Assembly: GCF_003597395.2 (NCBI RefSeq)
Contig: NC_133776.1
Coordinates: 42,474,120 to 42,538,119, forward strand
DNA: 64,000 nt
From: Chelonoidis abingdonii
Taxonomy: Eukaryota; Chordata; Testudines; Testudinidae
Direction: 5' to 3'
The translations under genes were made by a program, and so were the position numbers. The notes below the pieces were generated by a model, which was not told the DNA's origin, ran no database searches, and worked only from the letters and a program-made list of their open reading frames with translations. Shown here piece by piece: positions 25,524 through 36,211 of this stretch (positions are counted from its first letter, which is position 1; each line of letters begins with the position of its first letter).

Positions 25524-25590
25524 CTTTAGCGGCCAGGAGGCTCCCGACCCCCAGCAGGAGCAGCGCCGACTCCCAGCGCAGCCTCAGCAT
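25524..25590 (-). CDS. CLSTN2: Exon 1 (signal peptide) of a putative calsyntenin-2
   Basis: Reading the minus strand, ATG at 25,590-25,588 has G at -3 and opens 22 codons plus one base, ending in GCT AAA G|GTGGGT, a strong splice donor (intron begins at 25,523). The peptide starts MLRLRWES, has a hydrophobic stretch LLLLGVGSLL and ends LAAK, a typical cleavable signal peptide. Calsyntenins are type I membrane proteins of neurons (cadherin repeats, a laminin-G-like region, kinesin-binding tail). Their mature N-terminus begins near V/A-NKHKPW; human CLSTN2, as I recall it, reads LLAAK just before that. The single leftover G would start the Val codon, so phase and sequence both fit. No further exon is visible in the 25.5 kb downstream, consistent with the very long first intron known for CLSTN2. 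The exon sits in a CpG island. The identification rests on about 13 residues plus splice phase; another secreted or membrane protein remains possible. That this is a real first coding exon is more certain than its name. Confidence 0.6.
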
Positions 25591-25834
25591 CTCCGGGCTG
25601 CTCCAGGCAGGTGGGGACTCTCGGCTCCTGCCAAGACGTGAGCGCCACCAAACGCTGGGCTGCTGGGGGCTCCCCTCGGCTCCCTCCGCCCGCCTCTCCC
25701 GTGAGCCGCCTCCAGGTGCGAGCGGCGATGGGCTGCTGCTGAGGTGGCGGCTGCTTCCTCGCCTGCTGCTCAGTCATTCACAGGCTCACTGGCAGGACCA
25801 GAGCAGCTCCAGCTTTCACCCCGGGACTGCTGCA

Positions 25835-25840
25835 ACGTCA
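25835..25840 (+). promoter_or_regulatory. CRE half-site (ACGTCA)
   Basis: ACGTCA (the CREB/ATF half-site, reverse complement TGACGT) lies 13 bp from the palindromic POU-like site in the CpG island upstream of exon 1. A six-base motif arises by chance easily. It is listed because of its location and because activity-dependent control would suit a neuronal gene. Confidence 0.25.
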
Positions 25841-25852
25841 CAGGGAGGAGAT

Positions 25853-25868
25853 TCATGAATATTCATGA
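25853..25868. promoter_or_regulatory. Perfect 16-bp palindrome TCATGAATATTCATGA (POU-like)
   Basis: TCATGAAT is followed by its exact reverse complement ATTCATGA. The core ATGAATATTCAT resembles dimeric POU-factor (MORE-type) sites. It lies about 265 bp upstream of the exon 1 ATG inside the CpG island, and its AT-rich core stands out there. Binding is inferred from motif similarity only. Confidence 0.45.
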
Positions 25869-26007
25869 GCAGAGAGCGAGCGAGAACAGCACAGGGTGAG
25901 AGGGGCACGTTCCAGCCCGGAGCCCTGCTGCACACACAGAGGAGGGGAGAGTCGGAGCTGAAGCGGAGAGACAGCCGGGTCCACCCTTCCGCCCGTTCAC
26001 CCGCTCC

Positions 26008-26275
26008 GGGAGCTGGAGCAGAGAGAGCAGCAGGGTTCCGGACTCCCCCTGCCACTTCCACCACCAGCCACCAGGAGAACCGGTCTGGGGCTGAAGTGGA
26101 GAGAGCAGCAGGGTTCCAGACTTCCCCTGCCACTTCCACCATTAGCCATCAGGAGAACCAGTCTGGGGCTGAATTAGAGAGAGCAGTAGGGTTCCAGGCT
26201 CTCCTTCCACTTCCACCACCAGCCACCAGGTTAAGAGGCTTGGGGCTGGAGCAGAGAGAACTGTGGAGTTCCAAA
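26008..26275. repeat. 78-bp tandem repeat upstream of exon 1, about 3.4 copies
   Basis: The marker GAGAGAGCAG recurs at 26,021, 26,099 and 26,177 (exactly 78 bp apart), with a weaker fourth copy at 26,254. The units contain 'AGCAGCAGGGTTCC' and 'TGCCACTTCCACCA'. Because 78 is a multiple of three, a plus-strand frame (25,865-26,389) stays open with a 26-residue period; I regard this as a by-product of the repeat and not as a gene. The array lies about 430 bp upstream of the exon 1 ATG, at the edge of the CpG island. Confidence 0.85.
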
Positions 26276-27907
26276 GACAGACACACCTGGGGAATGGAAT
26301 ATAGTGCAGTAGAGACGGAATCCTTCGCACCCGTGCCCTTTCCACACACACACAAGAGAAGCAGACTGGGAGGTAAAGTAGGTAGATGAGGGTTCCAGTC
26401 CAAGCCCCTCTCTATACCCAGACCCCCGTACAAGGATGGGACAGAGGATAGAATAGAGAGTGGGAGGAGTCCAAACCTGTCCCAGTCTCCTCCCTTGCCT
26501 TATTCTCCCCCCATCCCCCAGGACTGGAACAAAGGCTATAGAAGCCTTCCCAGCCCTTCCCTTCCTACCCCTGCTCCCCTCAGGGGAGGGAGAGACATGG
26601 CGACCTTGTGGAAAGGCAGCTACAGAAGCAAGAAAAAGAGGAGTGGGGACAAGGAGATCTGAGAGGCAGAGGGAAGAGTGGGGACCCAGAGCACATCTGG
26701 TAGGGGATCGAGAAACAAAAGTGAGCTTTCATGTCACAGAACAAGGAGGACCATCATAGATGAAGAGACCTTGAGGCTAGTGCAAAATAAGAGAGGCAGA
26801 GAACAACAAGGGATCCTGGAGGAGTAAATAAATAGTGAGGGATAGCTGGGTATGGAAATAAAATGTGAGATCTGTGGGTGGGATAACTGGGCTGCTTTCA
26901 GGGAATGAGACCTACTCCAGAATAGCCAACTTACACTGCTGGAATGGGGGAGAATAGCTGGGAAGCTACTTGAACCTAAGACTCCAACAGTTCCGCCACA
27001 ACCACTGGGCTGTAGAATCAGCCTTTCAGGGAAGAGAGGGAGAATGGAGTTACAGAGGAGGAAAGAATGAGAAGAAATGGGAATGGACCCGGTCAGAAAG
27101 AGAAGTGTTTGAGGGAAAAGAGGATGACAAGGAGAAAGGAGAGCTGGAAAGTAGGGGGAGAGGCAACATAAGAGGGAAGAAACTGGGGCTTGGGAGAAGA
27201 CAGTGATTTATGAGAAGAGGATGGGGAAAATATGAGGCCTAGGAATATAGGATGGAGGGTTCTCATGCTATATGGGGAGGTTCTTTGTCCCTTCTTTCAC
27301 CTCTTCCTCCCCCCATAAAAAACCCCAACCCTCTATGACAACTTGATTCCTTCACTAAATAGAATACAGGATTCCAAATCCTTTTCCCCTTTCTCTCCCT
27401 CCTCCTATTTCTGCACACCTTCCACTACAGAATCTACTGCTTATCAGGGGAAAATAGAACCACACACTTCACCATTTCATCCCAAACAAACCTTTCCTAA
27501 ACTGTTTATACAGATCTGGGCTGAACTGTTATTCTACTGCTGCCTTTGGCTATTATATCTAGCAAAAGTTAGGGCAACTGTTCCCTTCTAATCTTCATTG
27601 TGGGGGTAGAAAAAGGAGAGAGATAGTTTAAGAAAAAAAAAGCAGTAAAGTAATTTGACAGGAAAGACCTGGGTCTAGGAAAAATTCATTTTTACCAATA
27701 TTATTTGTCTGTCATCTTCTATTGAAAAAAAGAACTATGACAGGGAATTAGGCTGTGGTAAGCCACTCTACTACTATTAGGTTGGTGTAAACCCCTTAAT
27801 CCCTGAAGTGTTGACTGTTTCAAAATAGACTATTCTGTATGCATAGTAAGGTTTTCCTACAAACATGTCATAAGGGCTTTTAGTACATAGTAATAATTGG
27901 ATATATA
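26276..27907. other. Upstream flank, no gene; long purine-rich stretch
   Basis: From about 27,030 to 27,240 the plus strand is dominated by A and G (GAGGGAGAATGGAG, GAAAAGAGGATGACAAGGAG). The ORF at 26,970-27,206 is a consequence of this low complexity. No exon-like segment was found. Confidence 0.5.
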
Positions 27908-28085
27908 CCAATCTCCTAGAACTGGAAGGGACCTTGAAAGGTAATTGAGTCTAGTCCCCTGCCTTTGCTAGCAGGACCAAGTACTGATTTTGCCCCAGAT
28001 CCTTAAGTAGGCCCCCTCAAGGGCTGAACTCACAGCCCTGACTTTAGCAGGCCAATGTTCAAACCACTGAGCTATCCCTCCCCCC
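27908..28085 (-). mobile_element. tRNA-derived SINE, minus strand
   Basis: Read on the minus strand it begins GGGGGAGGGATAGCTCAGTGG, giving a perfect pol III A box (TAGCTCAGTGG, plus coordinates 28,064-28,074). A weaker B box, GTGAGTTCAGCCC, lies at 28,021-28,033. The tail, AAGGTCCCTTCCAGTTCTAG, resembles the CR1 3' end, as expected for a SINE mobilised by a CR1-type LINE. This is a SINE, not a tRNA gene: no cloverleaf or anticodon arm can be completed. Confidence 0.85.
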
Positions 28086-28660
28086 ATCCTATAAGACCTG
28101 ATCATGCCTTCTGATACCCAACTGGGAGCACATCAATCCCTGTCTTGTAAAATCAGCCATATACACTGCTGCTGATTTTTAAAAGATGCACTGTAGTGCT
28201 TATCACCCATCCATCCCTTAGAAGTAAATATAAGTGTGATGCAGAGAGGTTTGCCTGTGTGATACCTGTTAACATTAATGGGAATCACATGGCAAATCTC
28301 TGTGTATCTTCCTGAAAATGTCCCCCCATATGTGCATTTTGAGTAGTCAAACTGACTCACAGACTACAAAGGCACAGAAGTAACAGATAACATCTACAGG
28401 GCCAACGAACTACAAACTAAAAAAATAGATTTATGCTGCAAGGAGCATCACAAGAAGTCTAATGTAAACATTCCACTTTTTTCCAGAAAATATGAATATG
28501 ATTTTTGGATAAACAACACACAAAATGAATATATATATCTAAATACCCTTTGTTTTGTTTCACCTGATGAATCAGATAGACTGTGAGGAAAGTATCACTG
28601 AAAAAAGCCTTATTTTTAAAAAGATCCTTAATGTGTATTTACCTTGGTTGTTGTTTATGG

Positions 28661-28878
28661 TACAGTAATATATAGAGACCCTAACCAAGAGATGGGCCCC
28701 ATTGTTGTAAGCACTGCACAAAAGCACGGTAGGATACAGCCCCTGTTCAAACAAACTTAACAGATTGGGATCTGAAATACAGATTAAGTGACTTGTCCAA
28801 GGCTACATAAGGAAGACTGTGGCAGACCTAGAAATTGGACCCACATCTGGTGCCTTAGCCGCAAAACTGTTCTTCCCA
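28661..28878 (+). mobile_element. MIR/CORE-SINE-like element
   Basis: Contains GGGCCCCATTGTTGTAAGC, GATTAAGTGACTTGTCCAAG, CTGTGGCAGACCTAGAAATT and CCACATCTGGTGCC in the MIR order. Confidence 0.55.
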
Positions 28879-30402
28879 TTTACCTGATGCTAATGATCTA
28901 CTTAAATCAAAGGCTATGAGTCCTATGATCTGTTGTGACAGCTCTCATATATATTACTACCATGCACAGCAAGCCAAGGTGTTCCCTGATGAAAAAAATG
29001 TATTTGAATAATGTTAATGAGGTGGCACCAGTATGGAAATTGAAAGTTAGAACTGTCGTTAGGTGCCAGATTTTGTGCTGATCAGCAGCATGGCACCCTC
29101 ATTAATTTCCACAGCCTTTCCTAGGGTGTAAGTCAGCAAAGAATTGTACCACAAGTCTTTTACTCACACCTGCATGCTTATATCTAATAATGGCATGATT
29201 TAAGGAGCGTCCGCTAGAGCTCTGAATTTTTTTTCCGTTTCTTGGTTCGTGTCACAACCATCATATTATGTAAATGTAGGATTTGCTTCCAGGCAGGTCA
29301 TTTCTGAGGGATTATTTCCCATTTGAGGCTCCTGCAGTCAACATGCCTTCTACCACCCGAGAAGAGCAATAACCCCCACACAGAGAAGTACAAAACAAAA
29401 AACAAAAACTTTGACCTAACATATATTATTGCTCTGGTGAAATGGAAATTATAAAATAAGGGGAAAAGCTCATAGTCTTGCATTTACTGGTAATTATTGA
29501 AACGGGTCTGCATCAGTGACAGTCACAAAGCTCCATTTGTGCCAGGAGATCTAAAGCTTATTTTTATTATAATTTCCCCAATAGTGAATTCAGGATAGAT
29601 GGAGGAAGGGATTTGCCCTTAGGGATAGAGAATCTGCTGTATAGATTTAGGGGGCTCCAAGATCAAGATCAACTCTACTTTATTACCATCCTCTTATATA
29701 CTTACAGGTTTGAGACATCATGATTATCATTTTTCCTAAATAAAGTCAACAATAGATTTCCATAAGTGATAATTTCAACAGGCTTTATATATAGTATATA
29801 TATTCAAGCACAAAATATTGTTAGCAAGGAGTTAAGGATTTGAACTCTGCTAATAAAAAAAGCAAACATTAAAAATACAAGGAACCGTAAGAAAGAACCT
29901 TTACTCAACATTTAAAAAAGCCACTTCATCCTTAATATATAATATTTCAATAAATAAACTTGCATGCCTCTATCTCAGGTGCGAGCCTGATGCTGTAATG
30001 ACCTCCATTGAGGTGTACCCAAGTAGTGCTCATGTCAGAATCTGGATCTTTGACTACTTGCTCTTTCTTGAGCAGACTGACTATTGCTGTGTGTTCAAAC
30101 AGGATCTAGCTCAAGGGGACCATGATCTGACTGGTGCTTTTAGGCACAATACAAATAAATACTAAATAATAACAGCATGCAATTTAAAATAAAAAAGCAA
30201 CATAGCAACCTAAATATAACCATCTTTATGAGAAGTTTGTATGTCGTGTTTGTTGTTCATTTATTATCATATAGCAAAATGTTTCCCTCTGGGAAGACGA
30301 TGAGAGACAGAATGATCCACACATGACAGATATTAGACAACATTCCTTAATGCACTATGGGAAGGTGCTCAGATACTCCAGTGATTAGGGCAGTATAAGA
30401 GC
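28879..30402. other. No gene or recognised repeat
   Basis: AT-rich. A weak inverted pair (TAATGAGGTGGCACC near 29,018 and TGGCACCCTCATTAATTTCC near 29,090) is noted but not classified. Confidence 0.4.
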
Positions 30403-30410
30403 CTATAGAA

Positions 30411-30796
30411 AAATGGTGGACAACCTGCGGCCTGTCAGGGTAATCCACTGGGGGCTGTGAGACAGTTTGTTTACACTGACCATCTGCAGGCACGGCCGCC
30501 CGCAGCTCACATTGGCCACAGTTTGCCATTCCTGGCCAATGGGAGCTGCGGGAAGCAGTGTGGGCTGCTTCCTGCAGCTCCCATAGGCCAGGAACAGTGA
30601 ATTGCAGCCGCTGGGAGCTGCTGGCAGCCGTGCTTGCGGACGGTCAGTGTAAACAAACTGTCTCACAGCCCCCAGTGGATTACCCTGACAGGCCATGCCT
30701 GTGGACAGTCAATGTAAAAAAACTGTCTTGAGGCCCACCAGCAAATTACTCTGATGGGCTGCGTATGGCCTGTGGGCTGCAGGTTGCCCACCACTG
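30411..30796. mobile_element. Non-autonomous hAT element, 386 bp, with long hairpin
   Basis: Perfect 8-bp duplications CTATAGAA lie at 30,403-30,410 and 30,797-30,804. Ends AAATGGTGGACAACCTGC and GCAGGTTGCCCACCACTG are inverted repeats; the first three bases of the left end have mutated from CAG. The interior carries a perfect 50-bp inverted repeat. No transposase. Confidence 0.93.
30431..30692. repeat. Perfect 50-bp inverted repeat inside the hAT
   Basis: 30,431-30,480 and 30,643-30,692 are exact reverse complements (the left arm starts CCTGTCAGGGTAATCCACTG). Imperfect pairing continues about 16 bp inward (CACGGC/GCCGTG). The 162-bp loop has further inverted CAGCTCCCATAGGCC/GGCCAATGGGAGCTG segments. 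Confidence 0.95.
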
Positions 30797-30804
30797 CTAT
30801 AGAA

Positions 30805-33800
30805 AGTAGAATAGATGTTGCATAGTGTAGGTGCTCCTATAAGGAAGAAAACAGGCTTAAAATATAGCATTATGATGTATTCATTTTAATATTAGACATC
30901 TCTTATAATAATCATATAATAGCATGAACCATTATCCACTTCTAGAAGAAATTGAAATATCATTTTCTCTCTTTCCCCCCTACTCCCAAGCGATATGGTA
31001 GAAAGTGTACCTGCCAGTCATATATAGTCATTTGCTTTTTATCTGTGAGCCCAATTCACCTCTGCTACAAGCAGATGCAATGGCATCGACTTCATTTTGA
31101 CTTACTTTCAACCAGGCTGCATTAGGCCCAATATCTTCCAAATTATTTTCTCTTACGCTCTATGCTTTTTAAATATGCAGTGGATATTAGAGGAACTGAA
31201 CAGAATGATGTAGTGCTCTGCCAGTGCTATCACCAGGAACATGAGTACATGTAGTAGAGCATAAATGACTCAAGAGATTTATCCGGGTCAATAGCTTTTA
31301 ATAAATAAATAACATGGCTATCAAATAGGATCTGACAGACACTGGCTTGAGCAATGAGCATAAATATAAACATTTCTTCCTGTATATTCTGCAATTCCTA
31401 ACGTGTTATTAAATGCAAGAAAAAACTTGTTTAAGATCAATTATTTAATGAACTACCTGCATAAATACACATTTTATAATCTTCCAGAAACATTTTTAAA
31501 ACAACAGATGAACCTCTACAGGGGGTATGGAGAATCTGTATCTGCTTAAAGAGCATTAAGCCTCTAATTTTCACCAAAATAGCTAAAACATTTTAAGTTA
31601 AGGCTGCCAATATTTCATGGACTTGTTCTTCATTTTATGGTGTGAGTTAAGGACTTTCTGAGTTAAGGAAATTTCTGAAGGTGTACCAGGGAACCACACC
31701 TCTCCTATTAAAATTAATGAAAGATGACTGAATCCCTGGCTTTGAAATTTTCAACCCCAGCCTTAACGCTGTTTCTTTGCTTTTGACAGTCTCGTTAATT
31801 TTAACAGGTATTGTTGATCACATTGTGTGATCCATTTTGAGATTACTCTTGGGGGGGAAGAACAGCCATTATTTTGGTATTAATTTTATTTTTCGTGTCC
31901 TCGTTTTGTGTTTTCCCCAATCCATTTTTCTTCCTGGATCTAGAATGAAGGGCCTCTTCCATTACTGTTCTTGCTTTTGATATCGGCAGAAGAAGGCAGC
32001 ACCAATCAATTAATTATATCAGTTTCCAAACAAAAAGCACTTACCCAATTATTCTAGGAAACTTGTTGATGAAAATAGAAAACAGGCTGCCACTGATGCT
32101 TTAGGGCCTAGCTCAGGAAACACCCCTATTCAGAAAAGCACATCTCTATCTTTAAGCATGTGTTTAAAATTAAGGATTTGCTTAGGTGTTTTCTTAACTA
32201 AGGCTGGACATACGCATGCACTTATGTGCTTTCCTAAATTTGAGCTTTAAACAGTGGCAATGGCGTGGGAGGAGGAGGGGACAGGAAAAAAAAAAACACC
32301 AGTAGAGGCTTCCAGCTTGGGGGATCCGTGGATAAGCCCCACTCCAAATTTCCTGTTTGCTGGAAGAGGTACCCTGCTCAGAAAGAGATCCCAGATCCTC
32401 AGGGTCAGACCTAGCACTGTTTCCTCTACTCCCATAGCAGCAGAGGCACTTGATGGGAAAGAGAGGAGGTTTGGGAGCTTTTAAACTGAAATCTGCTGTT
32501 TATTCTTTCTTGAAGCCAGCCCTCATTTCCAGGCCTCTTGAAGATGATTGGACAGTGATTTTTCACCCTGATTCCTCATCAGTGTATCTCTTTAGCAGGC
32601 CACTAGTACTTTTCGCCGTTCATCAAGCTGCGAGGAATGTGAGTGTGTGTGCATGTGTGTGCACAAGCACATGTGGACGAACAGGGTTATTTCTCCCCTG
32701 TTCACCAGACTGGGAATGTTTTGCATAGACAGTTCGGATGAGATGGAGAACGTATTTGACGGGGCTTCTACCTGATAAGTACTCTTAGTTTAGGTTGTTG
32801 AAAGAGCTTCTTCCCCAAACCCCAGGTTGTGGGATATCCTGAGAAGACAGGCATTTGTTTCTATCAACCTCCAAGTCGGATCATGTCTTGAGAGTGGGGC
32901 TGGGGTGCTTGTCCTTATCTCCCCAGTTGCAGGATCTTATCAGCAGAAACAGGTACTTTGCACAGAGTCCCACAAAAGTGCTTTATCGGGAGGGACTTTA
33001 AGTACTTTTCCCAGGTCAAAGCTGATACCTTCTCTCTTTGCTAAGAAGAGGTGACACCTTGTGCCAAGGACATTAGATGCCAGAGCAGCAAAAAAAAGTA
33101 GTTTCAAAGGGTGCCGCTAAAGTAGCTATATTTTTTATTTCAAGAGAAGTGTGGATCCTTAATTCATTTCAACCCTTATTTTTTAGAAACGAGATCACTG
33201 AATAAAATGATGCCAGCTGTATTTTAATCTCACTTAATCAGATAAAAAGAGAATCAAGTCTGTACTCCTTTGATGGAGACCTTCAAGGAACATCTGTGTG
33301 TGCTGCAGGAAATGGAGATGGTGATTCAGTAGAAGGTATGAGTCATTAATGACCCACTATGGTTGTGCTGCTGGAAGTGCCTTCTTTTATATGAATTATG
33401 ATACTGAAGTTCTGACAACTATTGCTAATTAAAGATCCTATGGCATGTTCTATAAGAATACAATGTTTTGGCCAAATATCTGTTTGGATAATTACATTCT
33501 ACCTACCTAAATTCCCCTGAAAATTTAGCTGTGGAAAGTATTCTTCCCAGTGGAGTTACGTAGTGGTACCATTAATTGCCAAATAGTTCATATGTTTCAC
33601 CCAAAAATGCAGTGGAAGCAAATACCTTCCAAATGGTCTACTGAACACTACTTAGTGACTGCTTTAGTCTATATCATTGTTTTTATTCATAATCAAAAAA
33701 TAAAATTCTCAGTATGGATTTCAGTGTTGACTAATGAGGTATCACCTGCTAGATTGGCTGCCTTTTCATTTTCAGTGGTGAGAAGACTTGAAAATGACAA

Positions 33801-34240
33801 AGAGCTGATTATTTTTGTAAGATGTCATCTGTGTTGGGCCTTTCATTAAGTCATCATTTTCACATAATTTAATTAGAAATCGGAGGCGCAGGTTTTTTTT
33901 TTTTCATGTCACTGCTGAGATTGTCACTCTAGCACAAGGAAACTAGCAAATGAAGCAAAGAATTTTCATTTTGACACTGGATCTAAATTTCATGGGCATG
34001 ACAAAAAAGAATAGGGATAAATACGTGGGGCACTGACTAATCTTTTTTGCCTGTGGCCCAATGTTTCCATTTTCAAAAATGTGAACTAAAAATTATGCCT
34101 ATTTTTCCAGGTTGTAAAATCCATCAGCATTTCTAAAATGCCTGTTATGACATCTAGGCACTATATATAGGTTGTTAAAAAAAAAAACAATGGCAGCTGT
34201 CTGGAAGGAACCGGCAATTCTCTACCTTGCTTTTTGGTTT
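30805..34240. other. No gene or recognised repeat (3.4 kb)
   Basis: A GT-rich patch (GTGAGTGTGTGTGCATGTGT) lies near 32,640 and a T-tract near 33,893. ORFs at 32,254-32,728 and 33,550-33,849 lack recognisable domains or convincing splice sites. Confidence 0.45.
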
Positions 34241-34248
34241 AATAGCTG

Positions 34249-34698
34249 GCCTGGGGGCAGGACCGGTGCTAGGGTTTCTGGCACCCTAGGCACCGGGACA
34301 TTTCACCGCCCCGCGCGCGGGTCTCGTGGTTCCAGCGGAGCTGCCGCAGGCATGCCTGCAGCAGGTCCACCGGAGCCGCGGCTCCCTGACCCCAGAGGGG
34401 GGCGCCCTGGGCTGCCAGGTCACGGCGGCGGCTCCCTGAGCCCGGGGGTGGGGGGTGCCCTGGGCTGCGGCGGTGGTGGCGCACTGACCTCAGGGGCGCT
34501 CTGACCGGCAGAGCCCCGACCCGGGGGACACCTTGGGCTGCCGGCGGCAGGCAGCTGCTGCTGCCGGCAGCTCAGCCCCTCCAGCAGCAACCGTTGCAAC
34601 CATTTAAAAATTTTTGGGGGGGCGCCACTTTTTGGCGCCCCCAAATCTTGGCACCCTAGGCAACCGCCTAGTTGGCCTAAATGGTTGCACCGGCCCTG
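34249..34698. mobile_element. Non-autonomous hAT-like element, GC-rich, 450 bp
   Basis: AATAGCTGG flanks both sides (from 34,241 and from 34,699). The right end GGTTGCACCGGCCCTG matches an internal left terminus CAGGACCGGTGC at 34,258. About nine extra bases (CCTGGGGG) precede that terminus, so the left edge is slightly altered. Subterminal GGCACCCTAGGCA is also inverted (34,281 and 34,649). The core is CpG-rich and should not be taken for a promoter. Confidence 0.8.
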
Positions 34699-34879
34699 AA
34701 TAGCTGGCTTCTGTTTTGGAGCATGTTGCTGAATTTTCTTCTGTTTTTTTCTTTTGGGGAATGCTTCACTGAAGATATGAATTTTTCAGCATAATGCAAA
34801 GATGGCAAGGGTGAGATTCTTCCTGATGGAGTGTATACACAAGGCACGGCTCTAGGTTAAGGCTGTTCTTCCAACTCCC

Positions 34880-35570
34880 TTGTGTTTACAACTGGCTCTC
34901 TTGTCTCTTTACACTTAGGTTAATTGCAGGGTGCTGGATGCCTACAGCGCTGTGATAGTGGACTAGTGAAAAGTCCTTGAGATATTGTGGTCCTACCTCT
35001 TTAAAAAGTTTGTAGGTCAGCACCAGAACCTCAAATTGGGTCAGATAGGGAACAGAAAGCCAATGCAGGTTACTGAGCACCAGTATATTCTGCTCTTTTC
35101 TGCTTATCAAATTATGAGATGGACCACTCTTACTTTTAGCTGTGCTGTACCAGTAGCATCTTTGTGAACATTTTGTCTAGACTTTAATAGAGTTAGTTAC
35201 AACAGTTTGGCCAGAAGGTGACAGATATATGGACTTCTCTGGCCATATCATCACTTTGAAGAATAGGCAGAAGCTTCTTGTCAGCTGAAATTAGAAGGTG
35301 ACACTTTTGGTGACTGCCACGGCTTGAGTGCCTAGGAAGACTACTGATTCCAGCACGACACCTAAGGTTTCAAACTGTCTTAGCTACTGGAGGGCAGATG
35401 CCAACGTCTGAGGGCAAGATGGTGGAGTTCTCCAGTTCCTCAAAGTATTTTCCTCTTCCAAGTAGTGTCAGATCAGACTTTGTGGGGTTCAGTTTGAATC
35501 AACTGATCATCCAAGTTCCTTTTGCCAGGAGGCCTCACTTTCTGCATCGCATGTGGAAAATATTGCCACC
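34880..35570 (-). mobile_element. L2-like LINE, reverse transcriptase C-terminal remnant
   Basis: Minus-strand frames give LNPTKSDLTLLGRGKYFEEL (about 35,500), SADKKLLPILQSDDMARE (about 35,260) and LHWLSVPYLTQFEVLVLTYK with GPQYLKD (35,060-34,960). The order and motifs (LHWLPV-like, LLTYKALxGLGPxYL-like) fit the C-terminal half of an L2-type RT. Several stops; dead copy. Confidence 0.6.
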
Positions 35571-36120
35571 AGGTTGCTGACCTCAGGCCCATGTAAGTTT
35601 GTGATGTTCCCCTAATAATTGTACATGGATGTTAAACAAGAGCAGTATTCCTTGTGGGAATGTGGATGTTAGATCTTTAGGGATGAAGAAATAGTTGTCC
35701 ATCTTGGTCCTTTGGTGCATGTTAGAAAGGAATGTAGCTTGCTAGATCCTTAAAAGGACAGGAGTAATATTTGCAAGGAAATTCTATCAGCCTTGGGGAA
35801 TTTGCAGAGAAGCACATCATCCATGAAGCTGGCCATTGTGTACTATACTCCAGGCCCTGTTCACACTTCATAGCATGGTTCCCTTGGAATCTATGTTGTC
35901 TTTGTCTTGGCCTCTCCTGGTTCATGGTTTCTTTTACCTCTTCCAGTAATCCTATTTTTTAAAAATTTCCCTTAACTTTTAAATGCTGTGTTTGAGATTT
36001 AGTTTTCTATTTTATCTTTGAACCTCAAAACTTTCCAGCCTCAATACTCATTACATTTACCTTCTTCTTTTCTCAATTCAGTGTATTTTCCTAATTATAC
36101 TTATTGCAGTTTTAAAATGA
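35571..36120. other. No gene or recognised repeat
   Basis: Unrecognised; overlapping ORFs at 35,722-35,962 on both strands have no domain. Confidence 0.4.
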
Positions 36121-36211
36121 AGTGCCAAATTTTCTGCTGGTACAAATTAGCATAGTACCATTGAAATAAATGGAGCTATACATATTTATACCAGCTGACA
36201 ATCTGGCACTG
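36121..36211. repeat. Short palindromic element
   Basis: AGTGCCAAATTTTCTGCTGG...CATAGTACCATTGAA on the left mirrors AATGGAGCTATA...CCAGCTGACAATCTGGCACT on the right, a hairpin of about 90 bp. Confidence 0.7.

Larger units (their letters stand above)
24950..26010. promoter_or_regulatory. CpG island around the exon 1 start
   Basis: CpG dinucleotides and GC content are strongly raised here against the AT-rich surroundings, with runs such as CGGCGTGAT, CCGCCGCGAG and GCGAGCGGCGA. The block contains the signal-peptide exon (25,524-25,590), its 5' untranslated region to the right and the beginning of intron 1 to the left. No TATA box is evident, as is usual for CpG-island promoters. Edges are approximate and judged by eye. 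It is the only CpG-rich block in the window that is not inside an obvious transposon. Confidence 0.75.

Noticed and set aside
25865..26389. 174-codon plus-strand ORF with a 26-residue repeat
   Set aside because: Produced by the 78-bp tandem repeat in the promoter flank; no conserved domain and antisense to the gene.
28021..28085. tRNA gene candidate with a perfect A box
   Set aside because: The sequence continues as a SINE with a CR1-like tail and cannot form a complete cloverleaf.
34258..34660. CpG-rich block resembling a promoter
   Set aside because: Bounded by hAT-type inverted ends and AATAGCTGG duplications; it is a transposon core.
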